Shown here: positions 27,835 through 37,239 of the stretch, one piece after another
Numbering within the stretch: position 1 is the first letter of the stretch
Layout of the letters: the number at the start of each line of letters is the position of its first letter
Source: Sphingobacterium sp. HMA12
GTDB taxonomy: Bacteria > Bacteroidota > Bacteroidia > Sphingobacteriales > Sphingobacteriaceae
Assembly: GCF_002933815.1 (NCBI RefSeq)
Contig: NZ_BEYR01000001.1
Location: 2,721,765-2,785,764 of the forward strand
Reading direction: 5' to 3'
DNA length: 64,000 nt
Made by a program: the position numbers and the translations under genes
Notes under the pieces: model-generated
Told to the model about the DNA's origin: nothing
Databases searched by the model: none
The model's input: the letters and a program-made list of their open reading frames with translations, nothing else

Positions 27835-27945
27835 AGTTGGTCTTTAATTAAGTCATTTAAAATTTTTATAATCAAAGAAAGCAACTATATCAGCGCTAAA
27901 CTAACCGGCTTTTAATCATTACTTACTGGATATTGACATTTACAA

Positions 27946-28809
27946 TTATTGGTAGCGTACATTTCTATAATTAGCGATATACATCTTGGGTGAGATGCCG
28001 AGAATGCTTCTAAAAACCCGATTAAAATTAGTGACGCTATTAAATCCTGCATTATAGGCAACTCTGGAAATACAATCATAATCTTCCCTGCCCAACAAGC
28101 GACAGGCTTCTCTTACCCGCAATTCATTCAAATAAGAGATGAACGTTTTACCGGTACTTTTTTTGAAATAACGACAAAAGGCCTGTGGAGTTAAATTAGC
28201 CTTTTCGGCGATCTCATTTAGCCCAATGTTCTCCTTATAGTTATTTTCGAGAAAGTCACATAACGATGTAATTCTAAGGGATCCTCCAGCACCAAAATCA
28301 GCAGTTGTCACTCCTGAGAGGGGTTTCAGTTTGAATGAAAGTCGGTTTAATGATTGCAACAGGTAAAAAAAACTAACCAGCTGACCTAAACTATCTGAAT
28401 TTTTTAAAGACTCTATTCTCCTGCTGACTTGTGCAAGATATATTTTAGGTACTTTAAAACCGCGACCATTTTTACCAATAAAATCCAACAACATACTTAA
28501 TTCAGGCAAATTTAAAATCCTGGACAATGTTCCTTTTAAATTAAAAAAGACAGAAACAGATTGCACAAATCCATCCATAAAATCATTTTTAAAGACATGC
28601 GCCTGGTTAGAACCCAAGAGGAAAATATCTCCCCGCTCAAAACAATGTACATTATCATCGACCAATAGCCGTCCGGTTCCCTCCTTGATCCAGATTAACT
28701 GATACTCCTCGTGACGATGCATATAAGGATAAAACTTATCCAACAAATCCTCCTGAATAAAAACGGTCCTATCTTTGGGAATAGCAACCTGATATTGAAT
28801 TGGTTTCAT
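27946..28809 (-). CDS. AraC-family regulator of the hydroxyproline operon
   Basis: The 287-residue protein has an N-terminal cupin sensor (about 20-100; MHRHEEYQLIWIKEGTGRLL, ERGDIFLLGSNQAHVF) and a C-terminal AraC-type double helix-turn-helix (about 190-285; FCRYFKKSTGKTFISYL, ISRVAYNAGFNSVTNFNRVF). It probably binds a pathway-related small molecule such as hydroxyproline or an arabinose derivative and activates the operon downstream of it. It could also act on the divergent DUF5695-like gene, whose start is 217 bp away. Effector and direction of control are inferred. Confidence 0.88.
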   Translation of the reverse strand: MKPIQYQVAIPKDRTVFIQEDLLDKFYPYMHRHEEYQLIWIKEGTGRLLVDDNVHCFERGDIFLLGSNQAHVFKNDFMDGFVQSVSVFFNLKGTLSRILNLPELSMLLDFIGKNGRGFKVPKIYLAQVSRRIESLKNSDSLGQLVSFFYLLQSLNRLSFKLKPLSGVTTADFGAGGSLRITSLCDFLENNYKENIGLNEIAEKANLTPQAFCRYFKKSTGKTFISYLNELRVREACRLLGREDYDCISRVAYNAGFNSVTNFNRVFRSILGISPKMYIANYRNVRYQ

Positions 28810-28954
28810 AAATTAGAATCGTTAAAGGTTAAAACAATTTACAATAAATGTCACTTATACATTAAATTTATGATTTAGCTGTCTACAAAACAACAATTGC
28901 AGTTGATTATATCAATAATGAGTTGCATTAGGTTAAAATCTGGTAATTAAAAAA

Positions 28955-28968
28955 GACTTTTATAAGTC
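28955..28968. promoter_or_regulatory. Short inverted repeat in the AraC/DUF5695 divergent region
   Basis: GACTTTTATAAGTC is an inverted repeat (5-base arms, 4-base centre) 58 bases before the DUF5695-like start. Two TTGCA-containing sequences (near 28898 and 28923) lie between it and the araC start and could be direct-repeat sites. The region is the natural control point for both transcripts; no site is proven. Confidence 0.3.
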
Positions 28969-29026
28969 AAATTTGTACCAGTTTACTTGATATCCATCGG
29001 AATAATAACGCTTTTAATCGCGCGAA

Positions 29027-31756
29027 ATGAATTTAACGAAAAGTTGCTACCTGTTAGCGAGTCTACTCTATATCCAATCTTTACAGCCTGCATTTTGTCA
29101 GCAGGATGAGCATCCCGTATGGAAGTCTACAAAAAATCAGCCGGCAACATTGGAAATTGGACAGGGGGCCAAAAGTTTTGTGCTGAACCAGCTGAAAGTC
29201 AAGATTCTCAACGCCTCTCAAACATTGTCCGCATTCCAGCAAGTCCAGGGCGATACGGCTTTCGATTATACAGCAGTAGAATTGTTGACGAAGCGGGACC
29301 GCAACAATTTCTTTCATATCGGAGATATCAACATCAGTCTTAAACGTCAGGGGGAAAAGGATTGGTCGCATTATTCTTCGGCTAAGGACCGCAAGAGGGT
29401 AATCGAATTGCCCCCGTCCAAAACGATCTTAGCTGCTGCTGAAATCTCTTCGACATTAGGGGACATTCCCTTAATAGTCAAGCGTAGCTGGGAGAATGTA
29501 GGGGGCGATCTGATCTTAAAATTTGAGCTAAAAAATCCTACCGAACAGACTATTGAAATAGGAGCATTAGGTATACCTCTCCCTTTCAATAATAATATGG
29601 ATCGGAAAAATTTGAATCAAGCGCATGCACAAAATGTCTTCTTCGATCCCTATATCGGTAAAGATGCAGGTTATATGCAAGTCAACCATTTACATGGAAA
29701 CGGACCGAGTCTGTTAGTCTTGCCCTATATCAATGCCGGATTTGAAGCATATAATCCCTTAAATACTGATCCTACTCCCAAAAGTATTACTTTCGAAGGC
29801 TTCCATGAATGGATGATCCATAGCAAAGCCCTTGCCGAAACCGAGTGGAAAGGAATAGAACAATGGAACACAGCAACTTCGACCTTATTAAAACCAAATG
29901 AATCCAAAACATTTGCCCTCAAGTTTGTACTGGCACCTAGTATCAAAGAAATTGAAAGCACGCTTTTGAAAAACGAGCGACCTGTAGCGATCGGAGCTCC
30001 CGGCTATGTTGTTCCTTTGGATAATCCGGTCAAACTATTTATCAAACACCATAAAGCGGTAAAAAATATAACTGTTTATCCTCAAGGTGCTTTAACCGTT
30101 TCCAAACTGAAAGACACACCACACAAATGGCATCAGTATGAGATAAAAGGGCAGCAATGGGGACGTGCAAGTCTGACCATCACCTATCAGGATGGCATTG
30201 AACAAACGATTCAGTATAAAGTCATCAAATCCGAAAAAGATGTGGTCAATGATCTTGGAAATTTCCTGACAACGACACAGTGGTACGAGAATGACAAAGA
30301 CCTTTTTGGCCGATCACCATCTGTTATCACCTACGATTACGAAGAAAAAAAACTGGTTACCCAAGAACAGCGCGCCTGGTATGCCGGCCTAAGTGATGAA
30401 GCCGGGGCCGCAAGCTGGTTAGCGGCTATCATGAAACAGGTTGTACAACCCAATCCTGCTGAGATCAGCAAATTAAAACGTTTTGTCAATGAAACGATGT
30501 ATGGCCGTATCCAGTACAGGGAGGGAGATCAAAAATATGGGGTGGTCAAGAGCTTATTTTACTACGAACCGGATTCCATGCCTGCAGGGACTTATCAGAC
30601 AGACATCAATTGGAAGACCTGGTCTGCATGGCCGAAAAAAGAAGCCGACAACATCGGACGCTCCTACAACTATCCCCATGTTGCAGCGGCACATTGGGTG
30701 ATGTATCGGCTCGCCCGTAATTACCGCAATTTGATCCAAGAGGAAAGCTGGGATATCTATTTAGACCGAGCTTTCCAGACCAGCATGGCCATGATCGAAA
30801 AAGCCCCTTACTACGCACAGTTCGGGCAGATGGAAGGCAGTATCTTTTTGCTTATCCTCCAGGATCTGCGTCGTGAGGGCCTGACGGAGGCTGCCAATAA
30901 ACTTGAAACCGTGATGCGCCAACGGGCTGAACATTGGAAAAGCCTTGCTTATCCATTCGGTAGCGAAATGCCCTGGGATTCAACGGGTCAGGAAGAAGTT
31001 TACTTATGGTCTCGCTACTTTGGTTTTGACGACAAAACCCGGGTTACCTTAAATGCTATTCTAGCGTATATGCCGACAGTACCACATTGGGGATACAACG
31101 GTAGTGCCCGTCGCTACTGGGATTTTGTCTATGGCGGGAAATTATCCCGAATTGAGCGTCAACTTCATCATTATGGCTCAGCTTTAAATGCGATCCCAGT
31201 ATTAACCGAATACCGTGACCATCCGGATGATTTCTACCTCCTTCGTGTTGGCCATGCCGGTATGATGGGCGCATTGGCCAATGTCACTGCAGACGGCTTT
31301 GGCCCTGCAGCATTCCACTCTTATCCTTCGACATTAGCGAACGATGGCATCTCTGGTGATTATGGCACTGGATTTTATGGCTATGCTGTCAATTCAGGCA
31401 CTTATATCATAGAACATCCCGAATTTGGCTGGCTGGCATTCAGCGGCAACCTCAAAGTAGCTAAAAACAGCATCGAAGTGGCTATAAGAACAGCTTCCAA
31501 AAGCCGCATTTTCTTGGCAAAAGAAAATTTGTGGCTGACCACGGATGTCGGAGAAATCGAAACACTTAAATACAATCAAAAGGATAAAAGTGTGGTGTTA
31601 AATTTTAATACAAATCAATCGGCTATGGTTCCAAATATTTTACTTACAGTCAATCCGGAAAGTGGCTATGAAATTGAAGGGATCAAAAAAGATAAACTCA
31701 ATCGTTACGAAATTCCTTCTTCTACCAGCATGCTGATACTTAGAAAAACAAAATGA
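29027..31756 (+). CDS. Large secreted DUF5695-like protein, possible glycosidase
   Basis: The 909-residue product has a signal peptide (cleavage near AFCQ). The N-terminal half (about 30-400) is rich in beta strands. The second half is helical with repeated aromatic and acidic motifs (WYAGLSDEAGAASWLAA, YNYPHVAAAHWVMYRLAR, GQEEVYLWSRYFGF), suggesting an (alpha/alpha)6 barrel of the kind found in glycosidases and lyases. It resembles proteins annotated as DUF5695 in Bacteroidota; I know no activity for them with certainty. It is divergent from the AraC regulator of the hydroxyproline operon and followed by its own terminator, so it may act on the same glycoprotein or glycan. Its catalytic residues were not identified. 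Confidence 0.7.
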   Translation: MNLTKSCYLLASLLYIQSLQPAFCQQDEHPVWKSTKNQPATLEIGQGAKSFVLNQLKVKILNASQTLSAFQQVQGDTAFDYTAVELLTKRDRNNFFHIGDINISLKRQGEKDWSHYSSAKDRKRVIELPPSKTILAAAEISSTLGDIPLIVKRSWENVGGDLILKFELKNPTEQTIEIGALGIPLPFNNNMDRKNLNQAHAQNVFFDPYIGKDAGYMQVNHLHGNGPSLLVLPYINAGFEAYNPLNTDPTPKSITFEGFHEWMIHSKALAETEWKGIEQWNTATSTLLKPNESKTFALKFVLAPSIKEIESTLLKNERPVAIGAPGYVVPLDNPVKLFIKHHKAVKNITVYPQGALTVSKLKDTPHKWHQYEIKGQQWGRASLTITYQDGIEQTIQYKVIKSEKDVVNDLGNFLTTTQWYENDKDLFGRSPSVITYDYEEKKLVTQEQRAWYAGLSDEAGAASWLAAIMKQVVQPNPAEISKLKRFVNETMYGRIQYREGDQKYGVVKSLFYYEPDSMPAGTYQTDINWKTWSAWPKKEADNIGRSYNYPHVAAAHWVMYRLARNYRNLIQEESWDIYLDRAFQTSMAMIEKAPYYAQFGQMEGSIFLLILQDLRREGLTEAANKLETVMRQRAEHWKSLAYPFGSEMPWDSTGQEEVYLWSRYFGFDDKTRVTLNAILAYMPTVPHWGYNGSARRYWDFVYGGKLSRIERQLHHYGSALNAIPVLTEYRDHPDDFYLLRVGHAGMMGALANVTADGFGPAAFHSYPSTLANDGISGDYGTGFYGYAVNSGTYIIEHPEFGWLAFSGNLKVAKNSIEVAIRTASKSRIFLAKENLWLTTDVGEIETLKYNQKDKSVVLNFNTNQSAMVPNILLTVNPESGYEIEGIKKDKLNRYEIPSSTSMLILRKTK

Positions 31757-31767
31757 TACTCGCTTAC

Positions 31768-31797
31768 GGTCTCATCCCTCTATAGGCGGATGAGGCC
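31768..31797 (+). terminator. Hairpin terminator after the DUF5695-like gene
   Basis: GGTCTCATCC at 31768-31777 pairs with GGATGAGGCC at 31788-31797 through ten base pairs including one G-U. It begins 11 bases after the stop codon. No T-run follows. Confidence 0.6.
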
Positions 31798-31936
31798 ATC
31801 AGCGAATTGGGTCAATGAACAAAGAAAAAATGAAGTAAACGCGAAATCGAAGGATAGGCTTTAAAACTTTCGTTTTTTATTTTTGAAAACAATGTCCTAA
31901 ATTAGCTCTACAAACTAGTATCAACTCAACAACCCG

Positions 31937-32500
31937 GTGCAGTACGATTACCACAATTTAAACGAAGAGACACTCTTCCAACTTGTAAAGGCCAACGATG
32001 AGTTAGCCTACAAGGAATTGTTCGATCGTTATAAAGAACTCCTGTTTCGCCATGCTTATCGAATGACCCAGGACAGCGAACTTAGCAAGGATATCGTTCA
32101 GGACATTTTCCTTGTGCTCTGGAATAAAAGAGCATCCATTGAAATCAGCCAGTCGCTCGAACCGTATCTGATCAAATCCATCCGCAATAAAATACTCGAC
32201 TATTTTAGCCATCAGGAGGTAGTAGAAAAATATCGGGAAGATACCTTATCCTTTGTAGAGCAGGGCATCTGCTACACGGATGACTTCCTCTTAGAAAAAG
32301 AACTTGCCGCTATGATCGAACGGGAAAAGAGTAAACTGTCGCCCCGTACCAGGGAGGTTTTTGAACTCAATCGCGAGCAGGGCCATAGTTATAAAGAAAT
32401 CAGTGCGCTCTTATCTACTTCCGAGAAAACAATTAAAAAGCAGGTACATAATGCCTTACGGATACTGCGCACGAAATTTGGTTCTTTCTTTTTTTTCTGA
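31937..32500 (+). CDS. ECF-family RNA polymerase sigma factor
   Basis: The 187-residue protein has sigma region 2 (ELFDRYKELLFRHAYRMT, DIVQDIFLVLWNKR) and region 4 (LSPRTREVFELNREQGHSYKEISALL, SEKTIKKQVHNALRILR). The start is a GTG at 31937; no ATG gives full region 2. Sigma factors of this kind in Bacteroidota control the adjacent SusC/SusD operon through a membrane FecR protein. The C-terminus is four phenylalanines encoded within a T-rich tract, and further T8 runs follow before the FecR gene. It is the first gene of the locus sigma-FecR-SusC-SusD-TlpA. Confidence 0.93.
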   Translation: MQYDYHNLNEETLFQLVKANDELAYKELFDRYKELLFRHAYRMTQDSELSKDIVQDIFLVLWNKRASIEISQSLEPYLIKSIRNKILDYFSHQEVVEKYREDTLSFVEQGICYTDDFLLEKELAAMIEREKSKLSPRTREVFELNREQGHSYKEISALLSTSEKTIKKQVHNALRILRTKFGSFFFF

Positions 32501-32588
32501 TCATTTTTTTTATTTTTTTTATACTCCCTTTTCCCTGTTTGGCCGTCATTACAATTAGATAGCCTACTTATGGCTATCGGCCTAATGC

Positions 32589-33695
32589 ATGGAGAAAGAA
32601 ACACTAAAAGAAATATTCCGGAAATATAAATCGGGGACAGCGTCCCCCGAAGAACTGCGGATCATTCATAGCTTCTATCTGCACAAAGCAAATCGTTCAC
32701 CGGAGATACCGGACGATCAATTTGTTCAGGAGCAGCTTGATGCAATGGATCGGAATTTATTTCCACAAAAAGAAAAACGTATTTCGGTATGGAAATATGC
32801 TGCAGCAGCGCTCATCATTTTCAGCTCAGCATTTGGCATGTATAAGTATACACAGCAACAGCTTTCCGAAAAAGAAACGCAACATGCTGCCGAACTGTTT
32901 GCCGCAATAAAACCGGGGCATGACCAAGCTACCCTCCACCTTCCCAATGGCGAGGTAATTGCATTGGGTCAACAAGACAAACTGATCAATAGGGATGGCA
33001 TGGTACAACTGAATACAGGCAATCTCGATCTCAGCACTGCTGCGGACAATCAAATGATCACGCTGGAGACACCCCGCGGGGGGCAGTTTCAGGTCCAGCT
33101 CGAAGATGGTACCCAAGTATGGCTCAACGCCGGATCAACCCTCAGCTACCCAGCCAAATTTGTTGGTCACGAACGATCTGTCGTTTTAAAAGGTGAAGGT
33201 TATTTTGAAGTTGCGCACAACGCAAAAAAGCCATTTAAAGTGACCGTTGGGAACGATGAAATCCAAGTGCTGGGTACGGGGTTTAATATCCAGAGTTACG
33301 CGGACAATGCCACGCCTATCACCACACTGGTCCATGGAAAGGTAAAAGTCACGCGCAAAAATAAAGCACAGCAATCACTGATCTTACAACCTGGACAGCA
33401 AACCTTAGCACAGACAAATCTACAAAAGGCAAATACGGATATCAGCGGTATTACCGCCTGGAAAAATGGACTTTTCAGCTTCAAAAGGAGCTCGATAAAA
33501 AGTATTGTCCGCGAATTGGAACGCTGGTATAATATTGATTTTGTCGTTGACCAGGCAGCTGCCGAAAACCGCCTGATCACAGGAGAAATCCCTCGAAACG
33601 TCAATCTTGACGATGTCATGCAGATCCTTTCCTATTTTGACATCCAAGGCCAGATGAAAAACAACAAAGTGTATTTAACCATCAAAAAACAATAG
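32589..33695 (+). CDS. FecR-family anti-sigma factor
   Basis: The 368-residue protein has a cytoplasmic N-terminal anti-sigma segment (about 1-75), one membrane helix (KYAAAALIIFSSAFGMYKY) and a periplasmic FecR domain. The FecR signature is TPRGGQFQVQLEDGTQVWLNAGSTLSYP and GEGYFEVAHNAKKPFKV, followed by a C-terminal DUF4974/STN-like domain (ELERWYNIDFVV). It should hold the upstream sigma factor until the SusC receptor's N-terminal signalling domain transmits substrate binding. It lies 88 bases after the sigma gene and 31 before the SusC gene. Confidence 0.93.
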   Translation: MEKETLKEIFRKYKSGTASPEELRIIHSFYLHKANRSPEIPDDQFVQEQLDAMDRNLFPQKEKRISVWKYAAAALIIFSSAFGMYKYTQQQLSEKETQHAAELFAAIKPGHDQATLHLPNGEVIALGQQDKLINRDGMVQLNTGNLDLSTAADNQMITLETPRGGQFQVQLEDGTQVWLNAGSTLSYPAKFVGHERSVVLKGEGYFEVAHNAKKPFKVTVGNDEIQVLGTGFNIQSYADNATPITTLVHGKVKVTRKNKAQQSLILQPGQQTLAQTNLQKANTDISGITAWKNGLFSFKRSSIKSIVRELERWYNIDFVVDQAAAENRLITGEIPRNVNLDDVMQILSYFDIQGQMKNNKVYLTIKKQ

Positions 33696-33726
33696 CATAA
33701 ACAGATAACTTAACCCCACACCTACT

Positions 33727-36700
33727 ATGAAACAAACCTATTCGTCCAGGCTTAACAAAAAAGCCAGGGCCGTGCTACTCTATGGCTTTTCGGTACTGTG
33801 CAGTTCCTACAGTTTCGGACAGATTAACATCCAGGCCAATAACGAATCAGCTCTTTCTGTCATGAAACAGATTGAAAAACAGTCGGCCTATCATTTCGTC
33901 TATGATGAGGCACAGCTAACTATTCCAAAAGTTAAACTTCGTCTCAACGATGTATCACTCAAGGAAGCCCTGGACGCGACATTTACGGCCAACAACATCC
34001 AGTACAAGATTGTTAAAAACACCATTTTATTAAAAAATGCACCTGCCGGAAATTCAATTTCTACAGCACCATCAGCACCAAGCCAACAGTACAAATTGCA
34101 GGGACAAATTTCAAATGCTGCCGGAATCCCGCTCAGTGGTGCTACGGTGAAAATTAAAAACACGAATATCTCGACAAAGTCTAATCAAAACGGACGGTTT
34201 GAGCTGACTTCACCGCAGCGTAGCGCCACGCTGGCTGTATCATTCTTGGGTTACGAGACCCTTGAAATTAATGTCAATGAAGAATTGGCTACGATCGTAC
34301 TCAAGCCAAGCAATACCAGTCTTTCGGAAGTTGATGTGACCATCAATACGGGCTATCAGACCATTGCCAAAGAACGTGCTACAGGGGCATTCTCCAGCCT
34401 ACCGAAAAATAGCCTGCAGCAGCAGCGGCTCAACAACCTAGGAAGCTTGCTAGAAGGCCGTATTGCAGGTTACCACAATGGCCTACTTCGCGGAACAACC
34501 TCTATGAGGGGAGTTACCTTGCCTCTGTATGTTATCGATGGTTTCCCCGTAGACAATACAAGCATGAATTTCAATGGCAGCGTAGTAGAAAATCTCCCTG
34601 ACCTCAATTTGGAAGATATAGCGTCCATTACCGTCTTAAAAGATGCAGCTGCAGCATCCATTTATGGCGCACGCGCGGCCAATGGAGTTGTTATTATCGT
34701 CACAAAAAAGGGAAAAAATAAAGGGACTGAAATCAATGTTTCAGCAACGCTGACACATAACCCCTATTATTTTAATACGGATCGTCTGGCATCATCCGCG
34801 GATATGATCGGAATCGAACGGGAATGGGCAGCGAAAAACCCAAATTTAAAAACAATGACGCCAGCGCAGGCGCAAAGTACGTTAGACGATATGTCTTACC
34901 AAAGTCTCGGTATCCGCACCATCCTCAAAAAATACGCCGGTCAGATCAATGAATCTGAAATGAATGCCGAGCTGGACGGTCTCTCCCAACAGGGTTATCG
35001 TTATTATGACGATGTAGCCAAGTATGCTAAACGGAGTCCTTTTTCCCAGCAGTACAACCTGAACCTTTCCAATGGTACGGAAAAGAGCAAATTCTACTTT
35101 TCGACGACCTACAAAAAGGACCTCTTGGAAGACCGTTTCAGTAAAAACCAAAATCTGGGTATCAATCTCAGGAATATCACCCAGATCAACAAATGGTTGG
35201 AAGTAGAAATGAGCTCATTTCTCAACTATGCGGATGATGACAGACAAACTTATGATGTGCTAAAACCCGGATTTTCTTTTTTGCCTTACAATCCATTAAA
35301 AAATAGCGACGGCAGCAATTATACCGCTTACATGGCCGATTATATGAGCTTGGCAAATATCAACAGTATCAAACAGTATGGCCTGAATACATTGGACATC
35401 ACGCCATTGGACGAGATAAAAAACAATATCGAACAGTCCAGTGGTTTCTCCAACCGAAGTTTCATCAAATTGAATGCAAAGATTGCAGACTGGCTCAGCT
35501 ATTCGGCCTCTTTTCAGTACGAGATCAGCAATAAAAAATTCGAGCTTCTCTATGGTAAAAACTCGTATTATACAAGATCGAGAGTCAATCAATTTGCATT
35601 AATCGCCGATGGAAAAGCAACACTAATGATGCCCAATGGGAATATCAATAAAACAACAGATCTCAAGAATAATGCGTTCAATTTCAGACAACAGATCAAT
35701 ATTGACAAGGACTTTGGCGAAAAACACAGCCTGAATGCCATATTGGGTAGCGAGATCAAGAACAACCGCATGCGTTCTCAGCTTCAAAATCTCTACAATT
35801 TTGATCCCGATGCGCTCACCTACACCATGCTCGATCCGAAAATAGGTACAGTGGGATCTTTCAATCAAAATTATGACTATGCCAGTCAATACGAATCTAT
35901 CAATCGCTTTATTTCCTTTTATGGGAATGTTGGTTATGCCTATTCGAAAAAATATCTCCTCACGGGAAGCTTGCGCTGGGACAGATCAAACTTATGGGGA
36001 ACAAGCTCAAAATATCAGAACAAACCGATATGGTCCGTGGGTGCCGGATGGAATCTGAATGAGGAAAATTTCATGCAACTGGACTGGTTAAATCAGCTTA
36101 AGCTAAGAACTTCGTATGGTATCGGCGGTAATATATTACAAAATGTTGCTCCTTTTATGACAGCGTATTACAATACCAATTCTCACGTCGGGGGAACACA
36201 AGGGACGGTCTCCGACCGCCCCAATCCGTCACTTTCGTGGGAAAAAACAACCACTACGAATGTTGGGATGGATTTCGGTTTGTTCAGAAATCGCATTTCG
36301 GGAAGCTTGGATTACTATCGGAAACAAGGGAAAGACCTCTTCGCCTCCACCATGGGTGTACCCACGGAAGGTTTTGGCTATTCCACCTATGCCATCAATA
36401 ATGGCCAGATGACCAATCATGGTGTTGAACTGACATTAAATGCCAACATCTTGCAGAACAAAGATTTCAGCTGGAATAGCAGTGTACTTTATGCTTATAA
36501 CAAAAACAAAGTTACTTATGTCAATGTCAAAGCGCCATTTTATATCCTACAATTGGATTACCCCGATGCCTATCCGCGTATAGGAAATCCATACGAGGCG
36601 ATTTATGCCTATAAATGGGCCGGACTCGATCAGCAGGGAATACCGCAGGTGTACGACGAAAATGGAAACAAAACCACGCAAACGCCAACGACGTTGGAAT

Positions 36701-37227
36701 CGATTGTCTATGCAGGCACGAAGGTACCTACACATACGCTTTCCTGGACAAATAGCCTTTCCTATAAAAACTTTGATTTTTCAATGATGCTCACCTACGA
36801 AGGCGGTCATAAGATCAGAAACACAGATCTACCTTATATGGGTATCGGCAATTATCTGACATTTACGACCCTTGCACCGATGAACAAAGATATTCGCAAC
36901 CGTTGGCAACAGGAAGGAGATGAACTAAAGACCGATATTCCACGTTTGGTATTTCCAGAAGAAACAAATCTTTACAACTCAGCAAGTGGCACCGTGTACC
37001 AATATGCTGACCTCAATGTCTTGGACGCTCGTAATGTACAGATCCGAAATATTAGTCTCGCCTATCGGCTTCCGGCTGACTGGATAAAAAAGATGCGCCT
37101 GGCACAGGCAAGGTTACAGTTCAACGCTGAAAATGTAGCCATGTTTACCAAATCCAGCAACGCAAAATATATGCTGGGCGGCTATCGTACCCCGAATTAT
37201 GTTTTTGGCGCTTACCTAACCTTCTAA
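33727..37227 (+). CDS. SusC/RagA-type TonB-dependent outer-membrane transporter with signalling domain
   Basis: The 1166-residue product has a signal peptide (near SFGQ), an N-terminal STN/secretin-type signalling domain (about 45-100; IQANNESALSVMKQIEKQ), a carboxypeptidase-D-like regulatory domain (about 125-195; GIPLSGATVKIKNT), a TonB plug (RGTTSMRGVTLPLYVIDGFPV, IASITVLKDAAAASIYGARAANGVV) and a 22-strand barrel. The STN domain ties it to the upstream FecR/sigma pair by transenvelope signalling. It forms a lidded complex with the SusD protein 12 bases downstream and imports oligomers with TonB energy. No polysaccharide-degrading enzyme is in the locus, so the substrate may be a peptide or another small polymer. 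Confidence 0.95.
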   Translation: MKQTYSSRLNKKARAVLLYGFSVLCSSYSFGQINIQANNESALSVMKQIEKQSAYHFVYDEAQLTIPKVKLRLNDVSLKEALDATFTANNIQYKIVKNTILLKNAPAGNSISTAPSAPSQQYKLQGQISNAAGIPLSGATVKIKNTNISTKSNQNGRFELTSPQRSATLAVSFLGYETLEINVNEELATIVLKPSNTSLSEVDVTINTGYQTIAKERATGAFSSLPKNSLQQQRLNNLGSLLEGRIAGYHNGLLRGTTSMRGVTLPLYVIDGFPVDNTSMNFNGSVVENLPDLNLEDIASITVLKDAAAASIYGARAANGVVIIVTKKGKNKGTEINVSATLTHNPYYFNTDRLASSADMIGIEREWAAKNPNLKTMTPAQAQSTLDDMSYQSLGIRTILKKYAGQINESEMNAELDGLSQQGYRYYDDVAKYAKRSPFSQQYNLNLSNGTEKSKFYFSTTYKKDLLEDRFSKNQNLGINLRNITQINKWLEVEMSSFLNYADDDRQTYDVLKPGFSFLPYNPLKNSDGSNYTAYMADYMSLANINSIKQYGLNTLDITPLDEIKNNIEQSSGFSNRSFIKLNAKIADWLSYSASFQYEISNKKFELLYGKNSYYTRSRVNQFALIADGKATLMMPNGNINKTTDLKNNAFNFRQQINIDKDFGEKHSLNAILGSEIKNNRMRSQLQNLYNFDPDALTYTMLDPKIGTVGSFNQNYDYASQYESINRFISFYGNVGYAYSKKYLLTGSLRWDRSNLWGTSSKYQNKPIWSVGAGWNLNEENFMQLDWLNQLKLRTSYGIGGNILQNVAPFMTAYYNTNSHVGGTQGTVSDRPNPSLSWEKTTTTNVGMDFGLFRNRISGSLDYYRKQGKDLFASTMGVPTEGFGYSTYAINNGQMTNHGVELTLNANILQNKDFSWNSSVLYAYNKNKVTYVNVKAPFYILQLDYPDAYPRIGNPYEAIYAYKWAGLDQQGIPQVYDENGNKTTQTPTTLESIVYAGTKVPTHTLSWTNSLSYKNFDFSMMLTYEGGHKIRNTDLPYMGIGNYLTFTTLAPMNKDIRNRWQQEGDELKTDIPRLVFPEETNLYNSASGTVYQYADLNVLDARNVQIRNISLAYRLPADWIKKMRLAQARLQFNAENVAMFTKSSNAKYMLGGYRTPNYVFGAYLTF

Positions 37228-37239
37228 TTTAAAATTCTT

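Noticed and set aside
32500..32588. T-rich spacer as a terminator between sigma and FecR genes
   Set aside because: No stem precedes the T-runs, and the two genes normally work as a unit.
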